Shown piece by piece: positions 1-6,724 of a stretch of 20,221 nucleotides of DNA. Numbering within the stretch: position 1 is the first letter of the stretch; the number at the start of each line of letters is the position of its first letter. The position numbers and the translations under genes were made by a program. Source of the stretch: CAZKWY01 sp964556655 (GTDB lineage Bacteria > Patescibacteriota > Minisyncoccia > Portnoybacterales > UBA2143); contig CAZKWY010000014.1 of the NCBI GenBank assembly GCA_964556655.1, positions 1 to 20,221 on the forward strand, read 5' to 3'. Under the pieces are notes generated by a model. It ran no database searches. It had not been told where the DNA came from and saw nothing but the letters and a program-made list of their open reading frames with translations.

Positions 1-1
1 T

Positions 2-35
2 GTTGTTAATACTTTATCCTAAAAGTGTTAACAAC
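2..35. terminator. Long hairpin downstream of the protease gene
   Basis: GTTGTTAA at 2-9 pairs with TTAACAAC at 28-35. ACTTT at 11-15 pairs with AAAGT at 22-26, and a T-G wobble joins the two helices into one stem of about 14 pairs. It begins 12 bases past the stop codon of the minus-strand protease, so it may end that transcript. The window ends before any T-run on the minus strand could be seen, so terminator function is inferred. Confidence 0.4.
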
Positions 36-46
36 GCGAGCTATTC

Positions 47-733
47 TTACAGATAATCATAAGAATTAACTCGTAAAAAATCAAAAATAGTAGTACTTGG
101 AATGATAAGGCCTAAAGAATTATATTTACCAGCTAATACGGCACTATTTATTCCTAAAAATTCTCCTGCATTTGTAAACGATGGTCCACCAGAGTTTCCA
201 GCATCAAGTTTAAGATCAGCCTTAATAAAAAAGCTACCTAAATCTTCTTGACTACCTATAACACCACTTACATAACCATTAGTATAGGTTATTTTATCAC
301 CACCCATTAACGGATATCCAAGGGCTTTGATTTCAGTACCCTGCGAAGGTAAATAATAAAGAAAAACACTAGAATAATTGAAATCAGTTTTTGTTGAATT
401 TATTTTTAACAAAGCTAAATCTGCACCACTTGCGGCAATTATTGTTTTTGCAGTATAAGAAAAAACAGGCTCTGAAAATTCATCATTGGTAATACCAATA
501 GAACATCCAGAATAGATATTACCACTGTCACTAGAAATAACATGCTTGTTAGTGAGTACATATCCATCGTTGGTAATAATCATGCCCGATCCACTCCACG
601 TTCCTTCTTCAGTAGTACAAATAATTCTAACAACACTTTTTAAACTATTTTGTGAGACTGTTGCTATCGAAAAATTAGGAAACAATATTAAAAATATTGA
701 GATAAACAATAAAATTGTAATTTGTTTTTTCAT
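47..733 (-). CDS. Secreted trypsin-like serine protease (S1 family, no PDZ domain)
   Basis: The 228-aa protein has a signal peptide or membrane anchor at residues 4-24 (MKKQITILLF start) and then one chymotrypsin-fold protease domain. The catalytic triad is visible: His64 in TNKHV, Asp105 in ADLALL, and Ser181 in GNSGGP. DegP/HtrA proteins carry one or two PDZ domains after this fold. Here the chain stops just after the protease domain, so it resembles the short trypsin-like peptidases. It probably acts outside the membrane on unknown substrates. The ATG has no Shine-Dalgarno sequence; just upstream are a T-run and an intrinsic-terminator hairpin (739-761), and before that a 21-codon frame with a strong ribosome site. 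This suggests attenuated or conditional expression. It lies at the far end of the putative integrated element and may be cargo. Confidence 0.85.
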   Translation of the reverse strand: MKKQITILLFISIFLILFPNFSIATVSQNSLKSVVRIICTTEEGTWSGSGMIITNDGYVLTNKHVISSDSGNIYSGCSIGITNDEFSEPVFSYTAKTIIAASGADLALLKINSTKTDFNYSSVFLYYLPSQGTEIKALGYPLMGGDKITYTNGYVSGVIGSQEDLGSFFIKADLKLDAGNSGGPSFTNAGEFLGINSAVLAGKYNSLGLIIPSTTIFDFLRVNSYDYL

Positions 734-738
734 AAAAT

Positions 739-761
739 AAAAAAAACACAGATAATCTGTG
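739..761 (-). terminator. Intrinsic terminator or attenuator just before the protease start
   Basis: On the minus strand CACAGA and TCTGTG form a 6-bp stem with a 3-nt loop (747-761), followed by eight Ts (746-739). The protease ATG begins five bases after the T-run. The hairpin starts one base after the stop codon of the upstream 21-codon frame (762-764), so a terminating ribosome would cover it. That geometry fits either the end of the small gene or a translation-coupled attenuator; the sequence alone does not decide. Confidence 0.6.
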
Positions 762-827
762 CTATTTAAAAATAGTCTTATTTTCCTCCCAAATTCCGTT
801 TTTGGTTTTTGGGTTTTTCATTTTCAT
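762..827 (-). CDS. 21-aa leader-type small ORF upstream of the protease
   Basis: The predicted peptide is MKMKNPKTKNGIWEENKTIF plus a final Lys. A full AGGAGG lies at 835-840, seven bases before the ATG. This stands out because most genes in the window, including the protease, lack such a site. A weak promoter (TTGCTT at 870-875, 17-bp spacer, TACTTT at 847-852) would start the transcript right at the AGGAGG. The stop codon abuts the terminator hairpin before the protease. It may be a leader peptide for attenuation, a small basic protein in its own right, or a leftover of the mobile element. No family is recognised. Confidence 0.45.
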   Translation of the reverse strand: MKMKNPKTKNGIWEENKTIFK

Positions 828-896
828 ATTAATTCCTCCTAAAATTAAAGTAGCATAAAATTAAGAATTAAGCAACACTTGACAATTCGAGTAAAC

Positions 897-925
897 TTGA
901 AAAATGGCTTGAAATGAGGTAGAAT
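897..925 (+). promoter_or_regulatory. Sigma70-type promoter for the 233-aa gene
   Basis: TTGAAA (897-902), a 17-bp spacer and TAGAAT (920-925) precede the ATG at 961. Transcription would start near 932, giving a leader of about 29 nt with no Shine-Dalgarno sequence. Confidence 0.6.
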
Positions 926-960
926 AAAGAAAATTACAATGATTATTAAACTAAATTACT

Positions 961-1662
961 ATGAAAATAAGAAATCCAAAGGCCGAGGAACTATGGTATC
1001 GGACAATTATAAGAAAAGACTTTCAAGAGTTAACTGCAGAATATAGAAAAAAAATCAACGTTCCCATAAAAGGTCTAATAGACAAATCAAAAGTTAATAT
1101 GTTTTTTAAAAATATTTCCAAAAGTAAACTTCAGTGTATTAAGGAATATATTGATAAGTGCGAAAAAAATATAAGAGTTCCAAACGAATTTGGTGATTAT
1201 GCAATGTTTATTTATTTAGTTAGAGGAGAAATAAATGTTAGCAATACAAACTTAACAGGATGCGAACTATCATATGAAAGTTGTAACACCGATGGACCAA
1301 TTACACTAAAAATTGGCATCAACTCTAGTATTAAAGATATAAAAAGATTTGTTGAAGAAGAACGCCGAATGATTAAGTATTTACAAAAGAAATATAGAGA
1401 AGAACATAAACTTCTGCCTATAAAAAGAATCAGAACCAGTCCCAATAAAGATAGAGATTCTATTATTTATCATCTAGCAAAATACCCCAAGAATAAATTA
1501 TACAAAATATTGCAAAAAAAAGATCCAGAAATTAATTATAATTTACGAAAAGAGGATATAATAAAAAGATTATTGAAAAAAATATCTGATATTGAAACTG
1601 ACCCCGATGTTATTAGAACAGTTATAACACGTCAAAAAAAACTTAGAGAAAAATCTATGTAA
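961..1662 (+). CDS. Uncharacterised basic 233-aa protein of the mobile element
   Basis: No family is recognised with certainty. The protein is soluble and Lys/Arg-rich. A mixed N-terminal half (to about residue 125) contains the stretch GPITLKIGINSS. A charged helical segment follows (about 126-150, rich in EEERR and KKYRE), and the basic C-terminal part looks helical and could bind nucleic acid. It has its own promoter (897-925) and its own terminator (1715-1742), so it is a single-gene transcript at the start of the rightward block leading to the recombinase. The start shares the context AAATTACTATGAAAAT with the gene at 2557 and has no Shine-Dalgarno sequence. A regulatory or replication role for the element is plausible but not shown. 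Confidence 0.7.
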   Translation: MKIRNPKAEELWYRTIIRKDFQELTAEYRKKINVPIKGLIDKSKVNMFFKNISKSKLQCIKEYIDKCEKNIRVPNEFGDYAMFIYLVRGEINVSNTNLTGCELSYESCNTDGPITLKIGINSSIKDIKRFVEEERRMIKYLQKKYREEHKLLPIKRIRTSPNKDRDSIIYHLAKYPKNKLYKILQKKDPEINYNLRKEDIIKRLLKKISDIETDPDVIRTVITRQKKLREKSM

Positions 1663-1714
1663 CATTTAAGTAGCCCTGTTTAAATGTAGTTTCGAGATAC
1701 TAGAAAATATTTTA

Positions 1715-1742
1715 CTGTAGCAATAATGCTACGGTTTTTTTA
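1715..1742 (+). terminator. Intrinsic terminator after the 233-aa gene
   Basis: CTGTAGCA (1715-1722) pairs with TGCTACGG (1727-1734) around an ATAA loop, followed by a run of eight Ts. A second hairpin lies just before it: ACATTTAA at 1662-1669 with TTAAATGT at 1680-1687, overlapping the stop codon. Confidence 0.8.
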
Positions 1743-1760
1743 TTTTATTAAAATCAAAAA

Positions 1761-2024
1761 ATGAACATGACTAATAAAACCTTAAAAGAAAATAATTCTC
1801 TACGAATAGCGGATTTGTCTCTTGCCGCTTTTTTATTTCTTCATTATCCATTAGAGACTATTGAGAGACCAAAAAAAGGAAAAAAATCTTTTTTCATCTT
1901 CAAAAAAGATGCTCAAACCGACAAGCTTGTGGCTATTTTTTGGCGAGGACAAGCAAATTGTGAGCCTCAATTATACTTTAACGCCTTACGAACAATTAAA
2001 ACGAGATTATATGGCGAGAAATAA
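1761..2024 (+). CDS. Small DUF5659-like protein (87 aa)
   Basis: The protein resembles DUF5659 as I know it: a start of the type IADLSLAAFLFLHYPLE, a central FFIFKKD strand, a WRGQA turn and a C-terminal FNALRTIKTRLY helix. The family is small, is often seen in CPR genomes and mobile elements, and has no known function. The stop codon is two bases before the ATG of the next gene (TAA TT ATG), so the two are probably translationally coupled. There is no Shine-Dalgarno sequence. A second possible ATG lies two codons in (1767). The family call is by recognition, not search. Confidence 0.7.
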   Translation: MNMTNKTLKENNSLRIADLSLAAFLFLHYPLETIERPKKGKKSFFIFKKDAQTDKLVAIFWRGQANCEPQLYFNALRTIKTRLYGEK

Positions 2025-2026
2025 TT

Positions 2027-2230
2027 ATGACCATAAGCGAAGCAACAATTAAAGAAATGCAAAAGATTCTGAAAGAAGATTACGGACAGAACATAACTCA
2101 AGCTGAAGCATTAGAAATTACTCGCACTCTTGTCGGCTACTTTGACTTATTAGCAAAAATATATCATCGAAATAATCTTTCCCCACCCCAAAAGAGAAAT
2201 TCTCTGGAAGCTATAAAAAAAGATCTTTGA
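2027..2230 (+). CDS. Small conserved-type hypothetical protein (67 aa)
   Basis: It is a helical, soluble protein. The first half reads as an amphipathic helix pair (TIKEMQKILKEDYG then TQAEALEITRTLVGYFDLL). Similar short proteins sit beside DUF5659 genes and serine recombinases in CPR elements, as far as I can recall. It follows the DUF5659-like gene by two bases. Function is unknown. The TGA stop supports the standard bacterial code rather than the code 25 used by some CPR lineages. Confidence 0.65.
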   Translation: MTISEATIKEMQKILKEDYGQNITQAEALEITRTLVGYFDLLAKIYHRNNLSPPQKRNSLEAIKKDL

Positions 2231-2267
2231 ATGTCTTAAAAAAGAGATTAATTAAGTTAACATAATT

Positions 2268-2495
2268 ATGAAATCATTAGAAAGAAGATTTAATAACATC
2301 ACAAAAAAGAATCATTCTTGGAGTTCGTACATTTGCTTCGCTGAAGCAATAACAGGACAGAAATTTAGTAGGCAAACAATTCATCGCTGGTTTAATAAAT
2401 TAGTTGAAAAAGATGACTACGATAAAAAAGATAAAAAAGCTATATTATCTCATCTCTGGGATTTAACAAATGACCTTGAGGACAACCAAAAATAA
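2268..2495 (+). CDS. Small hypothetical protein, possibly DNA-binding (75 aa)
   Basis: It has 75 residues and is basic. The middle part, GQKFSRQTIHRWFNKLV (about residues 30-46), looks like the recognition helix region of a helix-turn-helix domain. The rest is helical and charged. It lies 37 bases after the preceding gene, in the same direction, and has no Shine-Dalgarno sequence. A small regulator of the element is a reasonable guess, but no family is identified. Confidence 0.6.
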   Translation: MKSLERRFNNITKKNHSWSSYICFAEAITGQKFSRQTIHRWFNKLVEKDDYDKKDKKAILSHLWDLTNDLEDNQK

Positions 2496-2556
2496 ACAAA
2501 TTAAGCTCATATAGCATTGCTTCGTCTCTATGACGACTCAAACTATATAAATTACT

Positions 2557-2871
2557 ATGAAAATTAAAATAGAAGAGATTCAGATAAAAATAAAATTCAT
2601 TGAGCATAAAAAATTAAAAGCAATAATTGGCGTTGATTTTTTAGATTTTGTGATTAGAGGATTCAGAATAATGGAATCTGAATATGAAAACGATAAAGGA
2701 GATAAATTATGGTTAACTCCCCCATCTTATCAAGATTCTGGTGGCAAATATCATCCAATCTTTTTTATGCCCAATAAAGAAGAATGGCAAGAATTAGAAA
2801 AATTGATTTGGGAAGAATTTTATAAGCAAAGAAACGAACATTATAAAAAGCAATTTGACCTTAAAGATTAA
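2557..2871 (+). CDS. Hypothetical protein (104 aa)
   Basis: The protein is soluble and mixed alpha/beta. An N-terminal strand-rich part (MKIKIEEIQIKIKFIE) leads to a centre with LWLTPPSYQDSGGKYHP and FFMPNKEEW, then a charged C-terminal helix. The pattern (strand, IIGVDFLDFVIRGFRI, LTPPSY) recalls SpoVG-like small nucleic-acid-binding proteins, which have a VDFIVKGFRI-type stretch and LTPPSY-like words; this is a resemblance only. The start context matches the gene at 961. It ends the first small-gene cluster; an AT-rich non-coding tract follows. Confidence 0.6.
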   Translation: MKIKIEEIQIKIKFIEHKKLKAIIGVDFLDFVIRGFRIMESEYENDKGDKLWLTPPSYQDSGGKYHPIFFMPNKEEWQELEKLIWEEFYKQRNEHYKKQFDLKD

Positions 2872-3179
2872 AGTTAATCTATATATATAACTATATATAT
2901 AACTATATATAGTTAATTATATAAAATAACTATTATATTTAACTATAAAGTAATATAATAGTTTGCCTATAAAGTAAAAGTTATCTATTTAGTGGATTTT
3001 CATGGATTTAAGATAATCTTTTTAAACTATAAAAACTATTTTATTTTGTAGAAAAACAGAGATTTAATTAAATCAATTAAAACTAACGATTTATCTTTTT
3101 TTTAAGCCAATCATTTAAGTTAGACACTAAAAATTAGCATTATAAACTCTAATGATTTCGGCTGGTCTTAAAAGCATTT
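2872..3179. repeat. AT-rich intergenic tract with 12-bp repeats
   Basis: This 308-bp gap contains no convincing gene. At 2880-2917 a unit like ACTATATATATA repeats about three times and ends in the perfect palindrome AACTATATATAGTT. The word CTATAAAG or a close form recurs downstream (about 2942, 2967 and 3028). The whole tract is extremely AT-rich. Such runs are seen at replication origins and regulator-binding regions, but no recognised origin motif is present. Confidence 0.45.
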
Positions 3180-3782
3180 ATGACAAGAGCAATAGCTGAA
3201 CAATCAAATAGATTAAGTATTTTCTGGTTAAAAAAACAGGGCTATTTACCACAAGAAGAATTATGGCAGTACGGCGGAATTAAATGGACTCGTGGCGATT
3301 GGGAAAATAATATAAATTTCTATGTTCAAACAAGCGGTGACAAGGCAGAGACAGAAGAAACAAACCATATTGAACTAATATACACTACCACCAACTATTG
3401 GTCTAAAGAAAAAACAGATATGAGATATAAAATCCCTCTCATAACCACTCCTTGTAATTATGGTGGCAAAAGGTATTGGTTTAAATGCAATCTTACAAAA
3501 AATGGAATCTATTGCGGACGGCGGGTCGGAATGCTTTATAGTGTTGGTAATTGGTTTGGTTGCCGACATTGTGCTGAAGTCGCTTATCAGGCACAATTTC
3601 AAGGTGGCAGATTTAAAGCAGGTTCACTTTGCGAGCCAGATGTTGAAAGAGCATACGATGAAGTCAAATTAGAATACTATAACGGCAGACCAACGAGAAA
3701 ATACAAGCGATATTTAAGATTAAGGCGAAAAATGGACAATAACTGGATAAAAATGCTTGGAGGACTTGGTAATAAATTTTAA
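3180..3782 (+). CDS. Putative zinc-ribbon protein of the mobile element (200 aa)
   Basis: The protein has a Trp-rich N-terminal part (FWLKKQGYL, WTRGDWENN). The central region contains RYWFKCNL, then GIYCGRRVGMLY, then WFGCRHCAEVAY (about residues 100-142), giving Cys ligands arranged like a zinc ribbon. The C-terminal part is basic. Proteins with this RYWF-C, C-RRV, FGCRHC pattern recur in CPR and phage-like elements without known function, from memory of the family. The gene sits directly upstream of the recombinase and carries that gene's promoter in its last codons (3766-3794). It may help replication or excision, but this is inference from position only. Confidence 0.65.
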   Translation: MTRAIAEQSNRLSIFWLKKQGYLPQEELWQYGGIKWTRGDWENNINFYVQTSGDKAETEETNHIELIYTTTNYWSKEKTDMRYKIPLITTPCNYGGKRYWFKCNLTKNGIYCGRRVGMLYSVGNWFGCRHCAEVAYQAQFQGGRFKAGSLCEPDVERAYDEVKLEYYNGRPTRKYKRYLRLRRKMDNNWIKMLGGLGNKF

Positions 3783-3794
3783 CTATGATATAAT
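3766..3794 (+). promoter_or_regulatory. Sigma70 promoter of the first recombinase
   Basis: TTGGTA (3766-3771), a 17-bp spacer and a consensus TATAAT (3789-3794) lie across the 3-prime end of the preceding gene. The expected transcription start, seven bases after the -10 box, is G3801. That is the first base of the structured leader's outermost helix. Confidence 0.7.
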
Positions 3795-3800
3795 TGAAAT

Positions 3801-3924
3801 GTAGCCCAAGTCGCAATAAATCCGCCACGAGATTTTTATTGGCATTACTGACCCCAAAGGGGCGGTCTGCCAGTAATGCTACCCTCGTGGCAAGCGACTG
3901 GGCTACCAGACCGTCCCTTTGAGT
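3801..3924 (+). ncRNA. Structured pseudoknot leader RNA of the serine recombinase
   Basis: Three nested helices can be read directly. P1 is 3801-3813 with 3895-3906 (12 pairs, A3809 bulged). P2 is 3824-3831 with 3884-3891 (8 pairs). P3 is 3841-3850 with 3871-3880 (10 pairs). The apical loop 3856-3868 is complementary to 3908-3920 over 13 continuous pairs with one G-U. That forms a pseudoknot ending four bases before the ATG at 3925. An alternative CCCC-AAA-GGGG hairpin inside the loop (3852-3862) would compete with it. With the promoter placing the RNA 5-prime end at 3801, this looks like a discrete RNA element. It could block translation start, act as a sensor, or be a functional RNA of the element. 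I do not recognise a known riboswitch or ribozyme class. Confidence 0.7.
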
Positions 3925-5493
3925 ATGAAAAATATTAATAAAACAATTCTATATTGCCGAGTCAGTAGCCGAGAACAAGAAGAAACTGGATATTCGTTAG
4001 ATTCCCAAGAAAAATTACTTAAAGATTATGCGATTAAAAACGAATTAAAAACGGCAAAGATTTTTAGAATTTCAGAATCGGCAAGTGGCAAACAAATCAG
4101 AAAAACTTTTAATGAAATGTTTGGATATGCTGATAAAAATAAAATTTCGATTATTCTTTGCGAGAAAATAGACAGATTAACTAGAAATATAAAAGACGCC
4201 GCTATTGTCAGTGATTGGATTACTGAAAGCGAAGCTCGGCAGGTTCATTTTGTCAAAGAGAATTTTATTTTAAGTAAAAACACTAAAGCCCACGAAAATC
4301 TGGTCTGGGATATGAAAGTGGCGATTGCCAGATTTTATACCAATAACTTATCAGAAGAAGTTAAAAAGGGGCAAAAAGAAAAATTGACGCAAGGCTGGCT
4401 TCCAACCAAGCCCCCGCTCGGATATAAAACTATCGGAGACAAAGGACACAAAGTCCATATCATTGACGAAGAAAAAGCTCCATTAGTTAAAAAAGTATTT
4501 GAGTTATACTCTACTGGCAATTACTCGCTTAATGAATTGGTTAGAGTGATGTATCGAGAAGGATTAAGAAACCGAGAAAACAAAAAGGTAGGAAAAAGTA
4601 GGATACACGATATGCTCTCTGACCCGTTTTATCACGGAAAAATCAGGTGGAAAGGCGAAATTTATGACGGCAAACAAGAAGCGTTAATTTCAAAAGATTT
4701 TTTTGACGTTGTTCAAGAGAAATTAGTTAGAAAGATTACCAACCCGCAATATAAAAAACACTACCCTGTTTTTAAGGCAAAAATGAAATGCGAGGAGTGC
4801 GGAGCAACAATTACTTGGTCTAATCAAAAAGGACACTGGTATGGACACCACTCGCCCTATAAGAAATACGAAAACTGCTCTAAAAAACTCTACATTAGGC
4901 AGGAAAAAGTTGAAGAGCAATTATTCCCCTATTTTGATAAGGTCGCTCCTAAAAATGAACGAGTTTTACGACTGCTTGAAAGAGCCCTCAAAGAAAGCCA
5001 CGCTGACCAGATAAACTATTATCAATCCCAAAGACAAGAATTTAATAACCAGATTGAAAAAACACAGAAAAGATTAGAAGCGATTTATGAGGATAAAATT
5101 GACGGCAAGATTACTGCTGACTTTTACGAGAAAAAATTTAAGGAGTATTCCGAAGATAAAGAAAACGCTCTTAATAAACTTGAGAAACTAAGCAATAACA
5201 ATATTCAATACTACGAGGCTGGCTACGCTATCCACGAACTCGCTCTTAAAGCCAATGCTATCTACGAAAGCAAAAAAGCCAGCACAGAGGAACGAAGATT
5301 GCTTTTAAGCTATGTATTTTCGAACCTTAGCCTAAATGCCGATAAAATAAAGCCAAACTACACTTTAGCCTTTGAATTTTTGGAAGAATGGATGCCTAAG
5401 GTAAATAAAGTTTTCGAACTTGCCAAAAATGGCATAAACAAAAGAAAAAACAGGGGTTTTGACCCTGTTCGTTCCGTCTTGCTCCGCGGGTAG
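3925..5493 (+). CDS. Large serine recombinase (site-specific integrase) of element 1
   Basis: The 522-aa protein is expected to integrate and excise the mobile element. The resolvase domain begins with ILYCRVSSREQ, with catalytic Ser14 after the RV pair, and continues through CEKIDRLTRN. A recombinase DNA-binding domain follows (ELYSTGNYSLNEL, then MLSDPFYHGKIRWKGE). Next comes a zinc-ribbon region with Cys289, Cys292 and Cys318, whose fourth ligand may be a His, and then a long charged coiled coil (about 355-420). The ATG at 3925 is preferred; a TTG six bases upstream lies in the pseudoknot. The last codons and the TAG stop read into the 3-prime end of the opposite-strand tRNA-Asn, so the C-terminus is partly encoded by the host target gene. 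Confidence 0.92.
   Translation: MKNINKTILYCRVSSREQEETGYSLDSQEKLLKDYAIKNELKTAKIFRISESASGKQIRKTFNEMFGYADKNKISIILCEKIDRLTRNIKDAAIVSDWITESEARQVHFVKENFILSKNTKAHENLVWDMKVAIARFYTNNLSEEVKKGQKEKLTQGWLPTKPPLGYKTIGDKGHKVHIIDEEKAPLVKKVFELYSTGNYSLNELVRVMYREGLRNRENKKVGKSRIHDMLSDPFYHGKIRWKGEIYDGKQEALISKDFFDVVQEKLVRKITNPQYKKHYPVFKAKMKCEECGATITWSNQKGHWYGHHSPYKKYENCSKKLYIRQEKVEEQLFPYFDKVAPKNERVLRLLERALKESHADQINYYQSQRQEFNNQIEKTQKRLEAIYEDKIDGKITADFYEKKFKEYSEDKENALNKLEKLSNNNIQYYEAGYAIHELALKANAIYESKKASTEERRLLLSYVFSNLSLNADKIKPNYTLAFEFLEEWMPKVNKVFELAKNGINKRKNRGFDPVRSVLLRG
5440..5469 (-). terminator. Intrinsic terminator of tRNA-Asn, inside the recombinase coding sequence
   Basis: On the minus strand AACAGGG and CCCTGTT form a perfect 7-bp stem with a 7-nt loop (5449-5469), followed by a T-rich tail reading TTTTTTCTTTTG. 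It lies 12 bases beyond the tRNA 3-prime end. The same bases encode the last part of the recombinase on the plus strand. Confidence 0.75.
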
Positions 5494-5553
5494 GATTCGA
5501 ACCTACGGCCAATCGGTTAACAGCCGACCGCTCTACCACTGAGCTACCGCGGA
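5482..5553 (-). tRNA. tRNA-Asn (GUU)
   Basis: The minus strand folds as a full cloverleaf of 72 nt. The acceptor stem is TCCGCGG with CCGCGGA, followed by discriminator G. The D stem is GCTC/GAGC. The anticodon arm has loop CTGTTAA (anticodon GTT at 5519-5521). The T arm is GTAGG-TTCGAAT-CCTAC. CCA is not encoded. The gene starts 30 bases after the GT4 gene stop and may be co-transcribed with it. A TTGACA at 5568-5573 is too close to serve as a normal -35 box. The recombinase gene overlaps its 3-prime 12 bases, consistent with this being the integration target of element 1. Confidence 0.95.
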
Positions 5554-5583
5554 ATAATTTATTTAATTGTCAACAATCGTATT

Positions 5584-6723
5584 TTACTCGCTCGACAAAA
5601 TAGCGTCAAGCGTTTTTCTGGCGCATTTTTGCCAAGAAAAATTATGCGCTCTGGCTATTCCCTTATTGATTAAATCCTGTTTCGCCTCTTCGTCTGTTAA
5701 GATATGAATAATTTTTTCTGCTATTTTATCAATCTCTTTATTATTTTTGACATAAAGCGCTGCCTCGCCTGCAACCTCTGGCAAGGAAGCTTTTTGGCTG
5801 GTGACGACTGGCGTACCGCAAGCCATTGCTTCTAATACTGGCAGACCAAAGCCCTCGTAATCAGAAAGCCAAAGTAAAAGATCGGCCGCGCTATAAGCGG
5901 CAGTCAACTCTTCTTTGATATAATCAACGTGCTTAACCGCCTGTCGAGATAACTTCTCATTAGTTTTTCTTATCACCCCGTCTATATCGACAAAAGGAAC
6001 GGTGTAGTTTCTGCCGACAATCAAAAACTGGCAATCAGGCAAACGCCTAGCCGCTATTTTAAAGGCCGCTATAGCTTCGGAGAGATGCCGCCGATTAAAA
6101 ATTGAACCTACGAAAAGGATGAACCTATTATTGATGCCAAGCCTTTTTTTAAAGCGTTTTATTTCTTCTCCGTCATTTGTCTTCTCAATCTCTGCAGCTA
6201 GCGGGATGGCCAAAACTTTTTCTTTCTTAACTTGATAATAGCTGATAATTTCTTGCCTGCTGAATTTGGAAGGAGCAAAGATAAGGCTAGCTTTTTTAGC
6301 GGAAATTTTGGAGATTTTCTTAAGGAGGATCTTATCCCAAGCGCTAGGCCAGCTATAAAGATCTGGCCGAGCTTCATAGATAATATCATGCAAAGTCAAA
6401 ACGATTTTTCCTGAATAAAAAATGGGGGCAATATAGCCAGGACAGAACAGAATATCAATTTTATCTTTTTTGGCGGCACGAGGCAAAAGCCAGTGCGTAA
6501 AAAAGGCTGTACTATAAAAATTGAAAGGGGGTTTAAGTAATTTCGAATCAAAACGGCTGCCTCTATTTTTAAAGTCATTAGGAATCTCTTGTTTGAAATA
6601 GATGACAAAACGGATAGCTGGATCTAGCTCAAAATCTAACCACTTGTTTAAGATAGCGCTAAGATATCGCCCCACTCCCGTCCTGTTGCCTTCTAGGCTG
6701 TGTCCATCAATGCCAACAATCAT
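5584..6723 (-). CDS. Glycosyltransferase family 4 (group 1)
   Basis: The 379-aa protein transfers a sugar from a nucleotide-sugar donor, probably to a cell-surface polysaccharide or glycolipid, in the cytoplasm at the membrane. The N-terminal Rossmann-like half opens MIVGIDGHSLEGNRTGVGRY. The C-terminal half has the donor-site pattern of GT4: FVGSIFNRRHL, then YEGFGLPVLEAMACGTPVV, with the EX7E glutamates, then ASLPEVAGEAALYV. I chose the ATG at 6723 because it starts the conserved domain and follows the fpg stop by one base (TAA A ATG); an upstream ATG would overlap fpg. It is the last protein gene of the GT2-fpg-GT4 run, followed by tRNA-Asn. Acceptor and sugar are unknown. Confidence 0.92.
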   Translation of the reverse strand: MIVGIDGHSLEGNRTGVGRYLSAILNKWLDFELDPAIRFVIYFKQEIPNDFKNRGSRFDSKLLKPPFNFYSTAFFTHWLLPRAAKKDKIDILFCPGYIAPIFYSGKIVLTLHDIIYEARPDLYSWPSAWDKILLKKISKISAKKASLIFAPSKFSRQEIISYYQVKKEKVLAIPLAAEIEKTNDGEEIKRFKKRLGINNRFILFVGSIFNRRHLSEAIAAFKIAARRLPDCQFLIVGRNYTVPFVDIDGVIRKTNEKLSRQAVKHVDYIKEELTAAYSAADLLLWLSDYEGFGLPVLEAMACGTPVVTSQKASLPEVAGEAALYVKNNKEIDKIAEKIIHILTDEEAKQDLINKGIARAHNFSWQKCARKTLDAILSSE

Positions 6724-6724
6724 T

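Noticed and set aside
2880..2960. CRISPR array
   Set aside because: The repeats are adjacent, AT-only and without spacers, and no cas genes are present.
3801..3924. Part of a group I or group II intron, or a known ribozyme
   Set aside because: The region is too short, lacks intron core motifs, and starts exactly at a promoter. No known self-cleaving ribozyme layout fits.
1..5480. A second copy of the tRNA-Asn 3-prime end marking the other element boundary
   Set aside because: No repeat of the tRNA end was found within the window; the left boundary is probably outside it or shares only a very short core.
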